DNA of 15,581 nt, taken from contig JALOSK010000013.1 of NCBI GenBank assembly GCA_025458465.1, positions 1 through 15,581 on the forward strand, read 5' to 3'. The stretch comes from Sandarakinorhabdus sp. GTDB taxonomy: Bacteria; Pseudomonadota; Alphaproteobacteria; Sphingomonadales; Sphingomonadaceae. The notes below the pieces were generated by a model. That model worked only from the letters and a program-made list of their open reading frames with translations, was not told where the DNA came from and made no database searches. Below, piece after piece: positions 1 through 7,576 of the stretch (position 1 is its first letter; each line of letters begins with the position of its first letter). The position numbers and the translations under genes are program-made.

Positions 1-1563
1 GGCGGCATCGCCGGGCTGGCCAGCCGGGATCTGCGGCTGGGGGTGATCGCCTCGTGGGAGGAGGGCGGCGACACGCGCTTTCCGGGCGGGCGCATCGCCG
101 GCACCAGCTATCGCCGCGGCGTCTATGGCGTTCACGCCGGGGTGCGCGCCGGGCCGGGCACGGTTTCCTTCGAATATCGCCGGCAGGAAACCGGCACCTC
201 CGGCAACCCGCCGTTCGCCATGGACATCATCTATTTCCACACCGATTTCGCCCGGCTGGGGTTCGAAGGTGATGTGGCAGATGGCGTGCAGCTGGCCGTC
301 CATGCCGATCATACCGCCGTGCGCCACCGCATGAACAATTTCACCCTGCGCCCGGCCCCGGCCACCGCGATGCGGCGCGAAACCGACACCTATGCCAACA
401 CGCTGGGCGCCGATCTGTCGCTGCGCTTCGGCAGCGAACGGCGCCACCTGCGCATTGGCGCCGATCTGCAGCAGGTGGACAATGGCTATGTGATCACCAA
501 CCCGGCGATGCCGGCCTTCTTCGTCCACGCGCTGGACAATGGCCGGCGTGAACGCATCGCGGGCTTTGCCGAATGGCGCACCGGCGCCGGCCCCGTCGAG
601 GCGGAACTGGGCCTGCGGGTGGACCAGCACCGCGCGAGCGTCGCCGCGCCGCGCCTTGGCCCCGGCGTGCCGGCTGGCCCGGCCAATCTGGCCCGCGCCT
701 TTGCGGGTGGCCTGCGTGACTGGCAGGGCACCACCGTGGATGCCGCGCTTCGCCTTTGGGCCGAAACCGGCGCCATCACCCCGCGCCTGACGCTGGCCCG
801 CAAGACCCGCGTGCCCAGCCTGATCGAGCGATTTTCCTGGCTGCCCACCGAAGCCAGCGGCGGGCTGGCCGATGGCAACATCTATGTCGGCGATCCCGGC
901 CTGAAACCGGAAACCGCCTGGATCGCCGAGCTTGGCTTCGACTGGCAATCATCCACCGCCTATGCCCGCCCGGTTGTCTATTACCGGCGGGTCGATGATT
1001 TCATCCAGGGCGTGCCGTTCGACGCCACCCCCGGCATCATCAACAGCCCGGTGGAGATGGTGTCGGCTGCCAATGGTGATGCAACGCCGCTGCGCTTTGC
1101 CAATGTCGATGCCGAACTCTGGGGTGCAGACATTGCGTTCGGCACGCGCATCGCCGGGCCGCTGCGGCTGGACGGGGTGGCCAGTTACGTGCGCGGGCGC
1201 CGCCGCGACGTGGCAGACAATCTCTATCGCATCGCGCCCCCCAATGGCCGGCTGGCGCTGGCCTGGGATGCGACAGACTGGATGGTCGCGATCGAGGTGC
1301 AGGGCTTTGCCGCGCAGACCAATGTTTCCACCACCAACAGCGAGGCGACAACGCGCGGCTATCTGCTCGCCAGCCTGACCGGCAACTGGCTGATCCGCGA
1401 TGGCCTGCGCATCGATGCCGGCATCGAAAACCTGTTCGACCGCCAGTATCTGGAGCATCTGGCGGGATACAACCGCATTGCCGGATCGGATGTGCCGGTG
1501 GGCGCGCGCCTGCCGGGGCCGGGACGTTCGGCGTTCATCCGGCTGCGCTGGGCGCTGAACTGA
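1..1563 (+). CDS. TonB-dependent receptor, C-terminal part (copper-receptor-like), 5' truncated
   Basis: This is the barrel part of an outer-membrane TonB-dependent receptor. The reading frame is open from base 1, so the gene begins outside the window; the in-frame GTG at 43 is not taken as the start. About 520 residues are visible, with alternating beta-strand character and many short aromatic-rich strands. Near the end are 'ENLFDRQYLEHLAGYNR' and 'VPVGARLPGPGRS', the usual penultimate-strand and C-terminal region of these receptors. From memory, the pattern HLxGYNR...VPVGxRLPGPGRS, together with 'MNNFTLRP' further upstream, resembles OprC/NosA-type copper receptors. That substrate assignment is an inference. 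The plug domain, TonB box and signal peptide are not in view. Its stop is 33 bases from the end of the convergent Lrp gene, and nothing links it to the catabolic genes downstream. Confidence 0.85.
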   Translation, partial: GGIAGLASRDLRLGVIASWEEGGDTRFPGGRIAGTSYRRGVYGVHAGVRAGPGTVSFEYRRQETGTSGNPPFAMDIIYFHTDFARLGFEGDVADGVQLAVHADHTAVRHRMNNFTLRPAPATAMRRETDTYANTLGADLSLRFGSERRHLRIGADLQQVDNGYVITNPAMPAFFVHALDNGRRERIAGFAEWRTGAGPVEAELGLRVDQHRASVAAPRLGPGVPAGPANLARAFAGGLRDWQGTTVDAALRLWAETGAITPRLTLARKTRVPSLIERFSWLPTEASGGLADGNIYVGDPGLKPETAWIAELGFDWQSSTAYARPVVYYRRVDDFIQGVPFDATPGIINSPVEMVSAANGDATPLRFANVDAELWGADIAFGTRIAGPLRLDGVASYVRGRRRDVADNLYRIAPPNGRLALAWDATDWMVAIEVQGFAAQTNVSTTNSEATTRGYLLASLTGNWLIRDGLRIDAGIENLFDRQYLEHLAGYNRIAGSDVPVGARLPGPGRSAFIRLRWALN

Positions 1564-1596
1564 CGCGCCGGATCGGAGCCGCGCGCCGGCGTCGCT

Positions 1597-2076
1597 TCAG
1601 CCTTTGCCGGCCGGCGCCAGCAGGGCGGGCGGCGCCGGCCGCGACACCACTTCGCGCAGGCTGAACAACGAGTGCATGCGCGCCACCGACGGCAGCTCGG
1701 CCAGTTCCTCGCGGTGGATGCGCGCGAAATCGGCCAGATCGCGGGCGCGCAGCGTCACCAGATAATCCTCGCTGCCCGACAACAGGTGACAGCTGGTGAC
1801 GGACGGGCACCGCGCCACCGCCGCCTCGAAGGCGTCGAGTGCATCCTGGCTCTGCCGGTCAAGCTGGATCAGCACCATCACCAGCGTGCCATGGCCAAGG
1901 CGCTGGAAATCCAGCTGCGCGCCATAACCGCGGATGAAGCCGCTTTCCTCCAGCAGGCGCTGGCGACGGCCCGCCGCAGGGCCGGAGAGGCGCGCCGCCT
2001 CGCCCAGTTCGGCCTGCGTGGCACGGCCATCAACCAGCAGACGCGACAGGATGGCAAGATCGAATTGATCGAGCAT
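1597..2076 (-). CDS. Lrp/AsnC family transcriptional regulator
   Basis: This 159-residue protein has the normal length of the Lrp/AsnC family. Residues 1-50 form the winged helix-turn-helix: 'LDQFDLAIL' opens it, a recognition helix lies about 29-44, and 'RLLEESGFIRGYGAQLD' is the usual linker. Residues 60-145 fit the RAM ligand-binding domain, including 'GSEDYLVTLRARDLADF' (the G-x-x-D-Y-x-L pattern) and the closing 'SLREVV' strand. Such proteins form DNA-wrapping oligomers that sense amino acids. It diverges from alanine dehydrogenase, a common pairing in which the regulator activates ald in response to alanine; that role is inferred here. The ATG at 2076 has no strong ribosome binding site, but it places the first residues as usual for the family. 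Confidence 0.9.
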   Translation of the reverse strand: MLDQFDLAILSRLLVDGRATQAELGEAARLSGPAAGRRQRLLEESGFIRGYGAQLDFQRLGHGTLVMVLIQLDRQSQDALDAFEAAVARCPSVTSCHLLSGSEDYLVTLRARDLADFARIHREELAELPSVARMHSLFSLREVVSRPAPPALLAPAGKG

Positions 2077-2218
2077 GATGCGTTTTGAAAGCTTTCGGGC
2101 GGATATGTTTTCAGATTGATCACTTTTCCGCGCAAAATACCCCTATTGCAATCAGATTTTGCACAGATGCTTGCGTAAAATCCTCGCAAGACTGGGCCAG
2201 AGAATTGGGGAGATTGTC
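2077..2218. promoter_or_regulatory. Divergent lrp/ald control region with inverted repeats
   Basis: This 142-base stretch is clearly more AT-rich than its surroundings. It holds a perfect 10-base palindrome GAAAGCTTTC (2087-2096); an inverted repeat GCAAAAT (2132-2138) / ATTTTGC (2156-2162) with 17 bases between; and CTTGCG (2170-2175) / CGCAAG (2185-2190) with 9 bases between. Lrp-type regulators bind several degenerate AT-rich palindromes over about this length, so these are candidate operator sites. I could not identify a convincing -35/-10 pair in either direction. Confidence 0.55.
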
Positions 2219-3331
2219 ATGCTGATCGGGGTGCCGAAAGAGATCAAGCCGCAGGAAGGCCGGGTTGGCCTGACGCCGGAGGCCGTGCAGGAATATGTGG
2301 CGCATGGCCATGACGTGATGGTGCAAACCGGTGCCGGTGCGGGCATCGGCGCCGATGATGATGCCTATCGCGCCGCCGGCGCCCGCATCGCGCCCGATGC
2401 CGCCAGCATTTTCGCGGTTGCCGGCATGATCGTGAAGGTGAAGGAACCGCAGCCGGCCGAATGGACGATGCTGCGCGCCGGCCAGATATTGTTCACCTAT
2501 CTGCACCTTGCGCCCGATCCGGCGCAGACGCGGGGCCTGCTGGCCAGCGGCGTGACCGCGGTGGCGTATGAGATGGTGGGCGATGGCCACGGCCTGCCGC
2601 TGCTGACCCCGATGAGCGAAGTGGCCGGCCGGCTGGCCATCGAGGCCGCAGCCATTGCCTCGCGCGGGCACATGGGCGGCAAGGGCCTGTTGCTGGGCGG
2701 GGTTCCCGGCGTGGCGCCGGCGCGCGTCGTGGTGCTGGGTGGCGGGGTGGTGGGCACCCATGCGGCGCGCATGGCCGTTGGCCTGGGCGCCGAAGTGACC
2801 ATCCTTGATCGGGCGCTGCCGCGCCTGCGCCAGCTGGACGAGCTGTTCCAGGGCCGGGTGCGCACCCGCTATTCCAGCCGCGCCGCCATCGAGGCGGAAA
2901 TCCGCGCTGCCGATGTGGTGGTTGGCGCCGTGCTGGTGCCGGGTGCCGCGGCGCCGCGGTTGATCACCCGCCAGATGCTGGCGCTGATGGCGCCGGGCAC
3001 CGTGCTGGTGGACGTTGCCATCGATCAGGGCGGCTGCTTTGAAACCAGCCGGCCGACAACCCACGAGGCGCCCACCTATGTCGTGGATGGCATCATCCAT
3101 TATTGCGTGGCCAACATGCCGGGCGCGGTGCCGCGCACATCATCCCAGGCGCTGAACAATGCCACGCTGCCCTATGGCCTGGCGCTGGCCGATGGCGGGC
3201 TGGCGGCCATCGCGGCCTCGCCCGCGCTGCTGGCCGGCCTGTCGGTGCATCGCGGCCATCTGACCAGCGCACCGGTGGCCGAAGCCCTGGCCCTGCCGTT
3301 CACGCCGCCACAGGACGCGCTGGCGCTTTAA
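2219..3331 (+). CDS. ald: Alanine dehydrogenase
   Basis: The enzyme catalyses the reversible NAD-dependent oxidative deamination of L-alanine to pyruvate and ammonia in the cytoplasm. The ATG at 2219 is chosen over the upstream in-frame TTG at 2159 because it follows a strong GGGGAGA (2206-2212) and gives the family N-terminus 'MLIGVPKEIK'. The resulting 370 residues match the usual length of about 371. Visible are R15 in 'EGRVGLTP', K75 in 'KVKEP', H96 in 'YLHLA', the Rossmann motif GGGVVG (174-179) followed by an acidic residue at 197, and D269 in 'VAIDQGG'. These correspond to the known substrate and catalytic residues. It diverges from the Lrp-type regulator, its probable controller. Its stop codon overlaps the stop of the convergent DUF885 gene (shared TTAA, 3328-3331), leaving no room for a terminator between them. 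Confidence 0.96.
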   Translation: MLIGVPKEIKPQEGRVGLTPEAVQEYVAHGHDVMVQTGAGAGIGADDDAYRAAGARIAPDAASIFAVAGMIVKVKEPQPAEWTMLRAGQILFTYLHLAPDPAQTRGLLASGVTAVAYEMVGDGHGLPLLTPMSEVAGRLAIEAAAIASRGHMGGKGLLLGGVPGVAPARVVVLGGGVVGTHAARMAVGLGAEVTILDRALPRLRQLDELFQGRVRTRYSSRAAIEAEIRAADVVVGAVLVPGAAAPRLITRQMLALMAPGTVLVDVAIDQGGCFETSRPTTHEAPTYVVDGIIHYCVANMPGAVPRTSSQALNNATLPYGLALADGGLAAIAASPALLAGLSVHRGHLTSAPVAEALALPFTPPQDALAL

Positions 3332-4971
3332 TCGGGGATCGGCGGGCGCGCGAACAGGGCCTGGGCCATGGTTTCGTCGCCCGTCATCTCGTACCGGATC
3401 AGCGCCATGGGGATGCGGCCACGGCGGATGAAATCGTCGTGGAAGGCCTTCAGATCGAAGCGGTCGCCCAGTTGCCGGCGGCGCGCGGCCAGCAATTCCC
3501 ACATCTGCACATTGCCCATCGTGTATTCGAGGCCGTGGCCCGGCAGCGCGCGGATATGGGCATATTTGCGCGCCACGTCGGCATCAAGGAACGGCGTCAC
3601 CTGCTGCCACCAGTCGGCGGTTTCGGTGGCGGTCAATTCGTTGCGCTGGTTGCGGATGTCGCCCACGCTGCGCGCCGCCCGCCAAAGGCCGAAGATGTAG
3701 ATCAGTTCCTTCACGCGCGGCCGATCATCGAAGAAGCCCGCCTGCAGCGCAGCTTCCTCCAGATAGACCGCCCAGCCCTGCCAGCGCGCGCCGTCGTTCA
3801 CGGCGCGGCGGATCGGATTGGGATGGGCATTGGCCAGCATCAGATCCATGCGGTGGCCGGGGATCACGGCATGCAGGTGATCGGGCGAGGGATCGCGAAA
3901 CTGCACCTGTTCCCAGAAATTGGGCGGCGTTGGCCGGCGCACGAAGGGCACGTTGTACGGCTCGGCATAGGGGGGCACCACCATGCCGGCCAGGGTCTTC
4001 GGGATGGCCGGCGGGATGGTCATGAAGCCGCCTTCAAGAAAGCGCCGCACACGGGCATCGGTGTCGGCCACGCGCGCCTTGTAGTCGGCATCGTTGCTGG
4101 CCATTTCCAGCTTTGACAGTGCCTTGCTGCGATGCTCGGCGATGGCGGTGAAGGCCATCATGCGATCAAGCTCGCGCTGGCTGATGGCAAGGGCGGCGGC
4201 GCTGTCCCACGGCATCTGCAGGGCGTGGCGCAGATACCAGTCAAGCCGCGCGGTGCCGACGCCGGCGCGCGCCGTGATGCGCGGCTGCCGTTCGACCAGC
4301 CAGCCACGATAATCCTCCAGCGCCGCCAGTGCCGCATCGATGGCGGGCAGCAGATTGGGCTGCCGGGCTTGCGCCCGCGTCCGCAGATCGCGGAACCAGC
4401 CGATCACGCCGGCCGGTGCGACGGTCCGCGCCGGATAGCCATCCTCCACCCCGTCGGACTGGGTGAGCGAACGGATGGCAAGATCGACATGATCGCGCGC
4501 CATGTCGTCCAGCGTGACGCGTGAACCAGCAAGGATGGCGGGCACGCCAGCCAACCGCGACGCGAGGCCAGGATCGGGCAATTCGGCAAAGGCCATGCGC
4601 TGCAGGGGCTCCAGATAGAAGCCGGGATCGCGCGCCCACGGCCGTGTCACCTTCAGCAGGAATTCGGCGCGATCCAGTTCCGAACGCACCACCAGCCAAT
4701 CCACCTTGGCCTCGCGCGGCCAGGTGGCGACAGGCAGGGCGGCATGGCGTTGCTGAAGGGCGGCCAGCGCCGCCAGTCGGCGATCCATGGCGGCCTTGCC
4801 ATAGTCGCCCGACAGACCGCGCTGCCAGGCCTGGAATTCGCCGAACAATGCCAGCAGGGCGGCCTGCGGCTGGGCCGCCTTGTCTGCCGCAGGTGGTGAT
4901 GGTTGCGCGGTGGCGACAGCTGGCAGCGCCAGCAACATCGCCAGGGCCAGTGTGGTGAAGCGCCGTGCCAT
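3328..4971 (-). CDS. Secreted DUF885 family protein with altered metal-site motif
   Basis: This 547-residue protein has a clear Sec signal peptide (MARR, then a hydrophobic run to AVATA), so it probably acts in the periplasm. The ATG at 4971 follows GGGGGAGGAC at good spacing; a longer in-frame reading from 5040 would start inside the operator-like palindrome and spoil the signal peptide. The rest is a full-length DUF885 protein, a family of putative metallopeptidases or hydrolases. From memory the family has HExxPGH followed by EGWAxYxE. Here these read H367-A-V-I-P-G-H373 and Q398-G-W-A-V-Y-L-E405, so both expected glutamates are missing while both histidines remain. It may be a divergent or inactive member. 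It diverges from the ABC/dehydrogenase operon across a palindromic operator candidate, suggesting co-regulation and perhaps substrate release in the periplasm. It is homologous to the DUF885 gene at the right edge. Confidence 0.85.
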   Translation of the reverse strand: MARRFTTLALAMLLALPAVATAQPSPPAADKAAQPQAALLALFGEFQAWQRGLSGDYGKAAMDRRLAALAALQQRHAALPVATWPREAKVDWLVVRSELDRAEFLLKVTRPWARDPGFYLEPLQRMAFAELPDPGLASRLAGVPAILAGSRVTLDDMARDHVDLAIRSLTQSDGVEDGYPARTVAPAGVIGWFRDLRTRAQARQPNLLPAIDAALAALEDYRGWLVERQPRITARAGVGTARLDWYLRHALQMPWDSAAALAISQRELDRMMAFTAIAEHRSKALSKLEMASNDADYKARVADTDARVRRFLEGGFMTIPPAIPKTLAGMVVPPYAEPYNVPFVRRPTPPNFWEQVQFRDPSPDHLHAVIPGHRMDLMLANAHPNPIRRAVNDGARWQGWAVYLEEAALQAGFFDDRPRVKELIYIFGLWRAARSVGDIRNQRNELTATETADWWQQVTPFLDADVARKYAHIRALPGHGLEYTMGNVQMWELLAARRRQLGDRFDLKAFHDDFIRRGRIPMALIRYEMTGDETMAQALFARPPIPD

Positions 4972-5090
4972 GATTTCGTCCTCCCCCGTTTTGCGGCAGC
5001 ATATCGCGCAGATGGCCACAATGCGAACATTTGTTCGCAAATGGCCATTTTCGGCTTTGCGGCTGGCCGTGGATGTGCCAGCAAGGGCCC
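4972..5090. promoter_or_regulatory. Divergent control region between DUF885 gene and catabolic operon
   Basis: These 119 bases separate two divergent start codons. The central feature is an 18-base inverted repeat listed separately. It is flanked on both sides by the self-complementary word TGGCCA (5013-5018 and 5042-5047; both copies are preceded by A), whose centres lie 15 and 14 bases from the palindrome centre. No promoter with clear -35 and -10 boxes could be assigned on either strand. Confidence 0.5.
5022..5039. promoter_or_regulatory. Operator candidate, copy 1: TGCGAACATTTGTTCGCA
   Basis: Two perfect 8-base arms, TGCGAACA and TGTTCGCA, are separated by TT. The centre lies about 60 bases from each of the two divergent start codons (4971 and 5091), as expected for a shared operator. 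The same 18-mer recurs with 16 identities at 12390-12407, in the other divergent region of the window. The regulator is not in the window. The arms also fit CGAAC-N4-GTTCG, the LexA box of Gram-positive bacteria, but no SOS gene is near. Confidence 0.6.
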
Positions 5091-5861
5091 ATGCTGACGG
5101 ATCTGACTGGCAAGACGGTGCTGCTCACGGGCGCATCCAAGGGGATTGGCGCAGCCACCGCCGCCGTGCTCGGCGCTGCCGGGGCCCATCTGATCGCCCA
5201 TTATGGCAGTGATCGCGCCGGGGCAGAGGCCGCAACCGCCGCCATCCCGCCGGAACGCTGCCGCCTGATCGGGGCCGATCTGGCCGATCTGGATGCGGTG
5301 GAACGCCTGTGGGACGAGGCCGTGGCGTGGCGCGGGCGCGTTGACGTGCTGGTCAACAATGCGGCGGTGATGGATTTTTCCGGCGGCATCGATGCCCCGC
5401 TGGAGGAATGGGACGCGGTGTGGGAACGCGCCCTGCAGGTGAATGTGAAGGCGCCGGCCCGGCTGATGCGCCGCGCCGTGCAGCATTATCTGGCCCGGGG
5501 TGGCGGCAGCATCATCACCATCAGCAGCTGGGCCGCCCAGCGCGGCGTGAGCAACCCGGCCACCATTGCCTATGGCGCGTCCAAGGCAGCGGTGCGTTCG
5601 GCCACACAATCCATCGCCCGCACCTATGCCAAGGCCGGGATCATGGCCTACATCGTCGCCCCCGGCGTGGTGCGCACACGGCTGTCCGAACAATTCGCCG
5701 CCACGCAGGGTGGGGAGGCCATCGTCTCTGCCGGCCTTGCCAGCGGTGAATGGGTGACGCCCGATGAACTGGGCCGGCTGGTGGCCTTCATCGCCACTGG
5801 CGCGGTGCCGCAGCTTTCGGGCGGCACCATCGATGTCAACGGCGCTTCCTACATCCGCTGA
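5091..5861 (+). CDS. SDR family oxidoreductase (first gene of catabolic operon)
   Basis: This is a 256-residue classical short-chain dehydrogenase/reductase. Visible are the cofactor motif TGASKGIG (13-20), NNAA (89-92), the structural N118, the catalytic S145 or S146 in 'ITISSWAAQ', Y161 and K165 in YGASK, 'PGVVRT' (191-196) and a C-terminal 'GGTIDVNGASYIR'. The start at 5091 is preferred although its AAGGG (5083-5087) is only three bases away: an upstream in-frame TTG at 5031 lies inside the operator palindrome and adds a non-family extension. The stop overlaps the next start by one base (TGATG at 5859-5863), indicating translational coupling. The substrate cannot be read from sequence. Its place at the head of the operon suggests oxidation of a hydroxyl, or reduction of a ketone, on the imported compound or a product of it. 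Confidence 0.88.
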   Translation: MLTDLTGKTVLLTGASKGIGAATAAVLGAAGAHLIAHYGSDRAGAEAATAAIPPERCRLIGADLADLDAVERLWDEAVAWRGRVDVLVNNAAVMDFSGGIDAPLEEWDAVWERALQVNVKAPARLMRRAVQHYLARGGGSIITISSWAAQRGVSNPATIAYGASKAAVRSATQSIARTYAKAGIMAYIVAPGVVRTRLSEQFAATQGGEAIVSAGLASGEWVTPDELGRLVAFIATGAVPQLSGGTIDVNGASYIR

Positions 5862-7576
5862 TGCGCGTTGATCTGCCCGGGATCGATCGCAGCGGGACCG
5901 GCTTCCACTTCCGGTTTGCCGGCCGGCCGGTGCAGGCCTTTGCCGGCGAAAGCCTGGCCGCCGCGTTGACCGCTTCTGGCGAGCTTGTGACACGCACCAC
6001 GGCGGCCGGAGACGGACGCGGCATCTTCTGCGGCATGGGCGTGTGCGGGGAATGTGCCGTGCTGGTGGATGGCGAGATGCGCCGCGCCTGCATGACCGCC
6101 GCAGCGCCCGATCTGGCCGTGGAACCCGCCCCGGCCCTGGCCCAGCCGCATGTGAGGGAGGCGGGTGAAGCCCATGCCCTTGCTTGTGATCTGCTGGTGA
6201 TCGGCGCTGGCCCGGCCGGGCTGGCCGCCGCCGAGGCAGGCCGGGCGGCCGGGCTGGACGTGGTGCTGATCGACGAGCGTTCGCAGCCGGGCGGGCAGTA
6301 TTTCAAGCAGCCGGGCAAGGGCTTTGCCGTGGATGCCGGCCGCATCGATGCCCAGTTTGCCGAGGGCCGGGCGCTGGCGGCGCGGGTGGCCGCATCGGGC
6401 GCCAGGCTGCTGGCCGGCACGCTGGCATGGTCGGCCCGGCAGGAGGCCGGCGCCGTGCTGATCGATGCACAGGGGCCAGACGGGGCAATCAGCATCCGCG
6501 CCCGCCGGCTGGTGATTGCCGCCGGGGCCATGGAAAAGCCGTGGCCGATGCCGGGCTGGACCTTGCCCGGCGTGATGACAACCGGCGCCGGCCAGACGCT
6601 GCTGCGGGCCGGCCTGGTGGCCCCCGGCGCCCGGGTGCTGGTGGCCGGCAACGGCCCGCTCAACCTGCAGCTTGCCGATGAACTGGTGCGGGCTGGTGTG
6701 CGCGTGGTGGCGGTGGCCGAACAGGCGCCGCGGCCCGGCCCGGCGCATCTGGGCGCGGTGGCGGCCATGCTGATGGGCCATCCGGCGCTGGTGGCGGCCG
6801 GGGCTGTGCAACTGGCGCGGCTGGCGCGGGCCGGGGTGCCGGTGCGCCATGGCCATGTCGTCACACAGGCTGCAGGCGATGGCCGGGTGGAGCGGGCGAT
6901 GATCGCGCCAGTTGGCCGCGATGGGCGGCTGGGCGAAGGCCAATGGCTGGAGATTGACGCGCTGTGCATCGGCGCCGGGTTCCAGCCGCAGGCGGAAATC
7001 GCCCGGCTGCTGGGCTGTGCGCTGGCGTGGCGCGACGGCGGCCCGGTGGTTGTGCGGGATGATGATGGCCGCACCAGCGTGGATGCGGTGTTCGTGGCCG
7101 GCGATGGTGGCGGGCTGGGCGGGGCGCGGGCGGCGCTGGCGCAGGGCTGGCTGGCCGGCGCGGCAGCAGCGCGTGATCTGCTGGGCAGCCTGCCGGCGCC
7201 GCTGCTGGGCGAAATGGCCCGCCGGCAGGCGGCATTGGCCCGCGCCCGGCGTTTCCAGTCCGGCCTTTGGCGGCTGTTCGCGCCCGTCCCGCTGGCGGTG
7301 CCCCTCGCCACCGCCGATACAGTGCTGTGCCGCTGCGAAGGCGTGCGCTTTGGCGCGGTCGATGCACTGATCACGGCCGGCAACAGCGATCCCGGCAGCA
7401 TCAAGCGGGCGACCCGGCTGGGCATGGGCCGCTGCCAGGGCCGCTATTGCGGGCCGTTGCTGGCAGCACGGCTGGCCCAGCAGGCCGGGCGCCCGGCCAC
7501 CGCCGATGATCTGTTCGCGCCGCGCCCGCCGTTCAAGCCAACAACGCTTGCGGCCATCGCGGCGGCCGCGAAATGA
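5861..7576 (+). CDS. Fused [2Fe-2S]/FAD/BFD-type amino acid dehydrogenase subunit (HcnA-HcnB-like)
   Basis: This 571-residue protein joins three modules. Residues 1-100 are a ferredoxin-like [2Fe-2S] domain with C57, C62, C65 and C77, as in HcnA or LhpE-type small subunits. Residues 108 to about 450 are a two-dinucleotide-binding flavoprotein with GAGPAG (115-120), 'IDERSQPGGQY', 'AGNGPLN' for the second nucleotide site and 'VFVAGDGGG' near the end. Residues 486-535 are a BFD-like Cys cluster (C490, C492, C525, C530). Relatives are subunits of hydrogen cyanide synthase, octopine/nopaline oxidase and D-hydroxyproline dehydrogenase. They pass electrons from a DadA-like partner that oxidises the amino acid C-N bond. 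The obvious partner is the FAD gene at 11193-12362, on the opposite strand. Both junctions overlap neighbours (TGATG upstream, ATGA downstream). Fusion of the small and large subunits is the notable trait; the substrate is inferred only from context. Confidence 0.88.
   Translation: MRVDLPGIDRSGTGFHFRFAGRPVQAFAGESLAAALTASGELVTRTTAAGDGRGIFCGMGVCGECAVLVDGEMRRACMTAAAPDLAVEPAPALAQPHVREAGEAHALACDLLVIGAGPAGLAAAEAGRAAGLDVVLIDERSQPGGQYFKQPGKGFAVDAGRIDAQFAEGRALAARVAASGARLLAGTLAWSARQEAGAVLIDAQGPDGAISIRARRLVIAAGAMEKPWPMPGWTLPGVMTTGAGQTLLRAGLVAPGARVLVAGNGPLNLQLADELVRAGVRVVAVAEQAPRPGPAHLGAVAAMLMGHPALVAAGAVQLARLARAGVPVRHGHVVTQAAGDGRVERAMIAPVGRDGRLGEGQWLEIDALCIGAGFQPQAEIARLLGCALAWRDGGPVVVRDDDGRTSVDAVFVAGDGGGLGGARAALAQGWLAGAAAARDLLGSLPAPLLGEMARRQAALARARRFQSGLWRLFAPVPLAVPLATADTVLCRCEGVRFGAVDALITAGNSDPGSIKRATRLGMGRCQGRYCGPLLAARLAQQAGRPATADDLFAPRPPFKPTTLAAIAAAAK

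Noticed and set aside
1564..1596. Intrinsic terminator after the TonB receptor gene
   Set aside because: A six-base inverted repeat (CGCCGG/CCGGCG) exists, but its loop is long and no T-run follows; such pairs are common by chance in DNA this GC-rich.
5022..5039. LexA (SOS) box of the Gram-positive CGAAC-N4-GTTCG type
   Set aside because: The match is good, but alphaproteobacterial LexA recognises direct GTTC repeats, no DNA repair gene is near, and the second copy breaks the left arm while keeping the rest. A metabolic regulator fits better.
5031..5090. Upstream start for SDR 1 at TTG 5031
   Set aside because: It would begin inside the operator palindrome and add 20 residues not typical of the family.
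5836..7425. Antisense open frame of over 500 codons opposite the fused dehydrogenase
   Set aside because: Its composition (Ala/Ser/Pro/Arg-rich low complexity, no domain) is what GC-rich coding DNA gives on the opposite strand; the plus-strand protein has clear motifs throughout.
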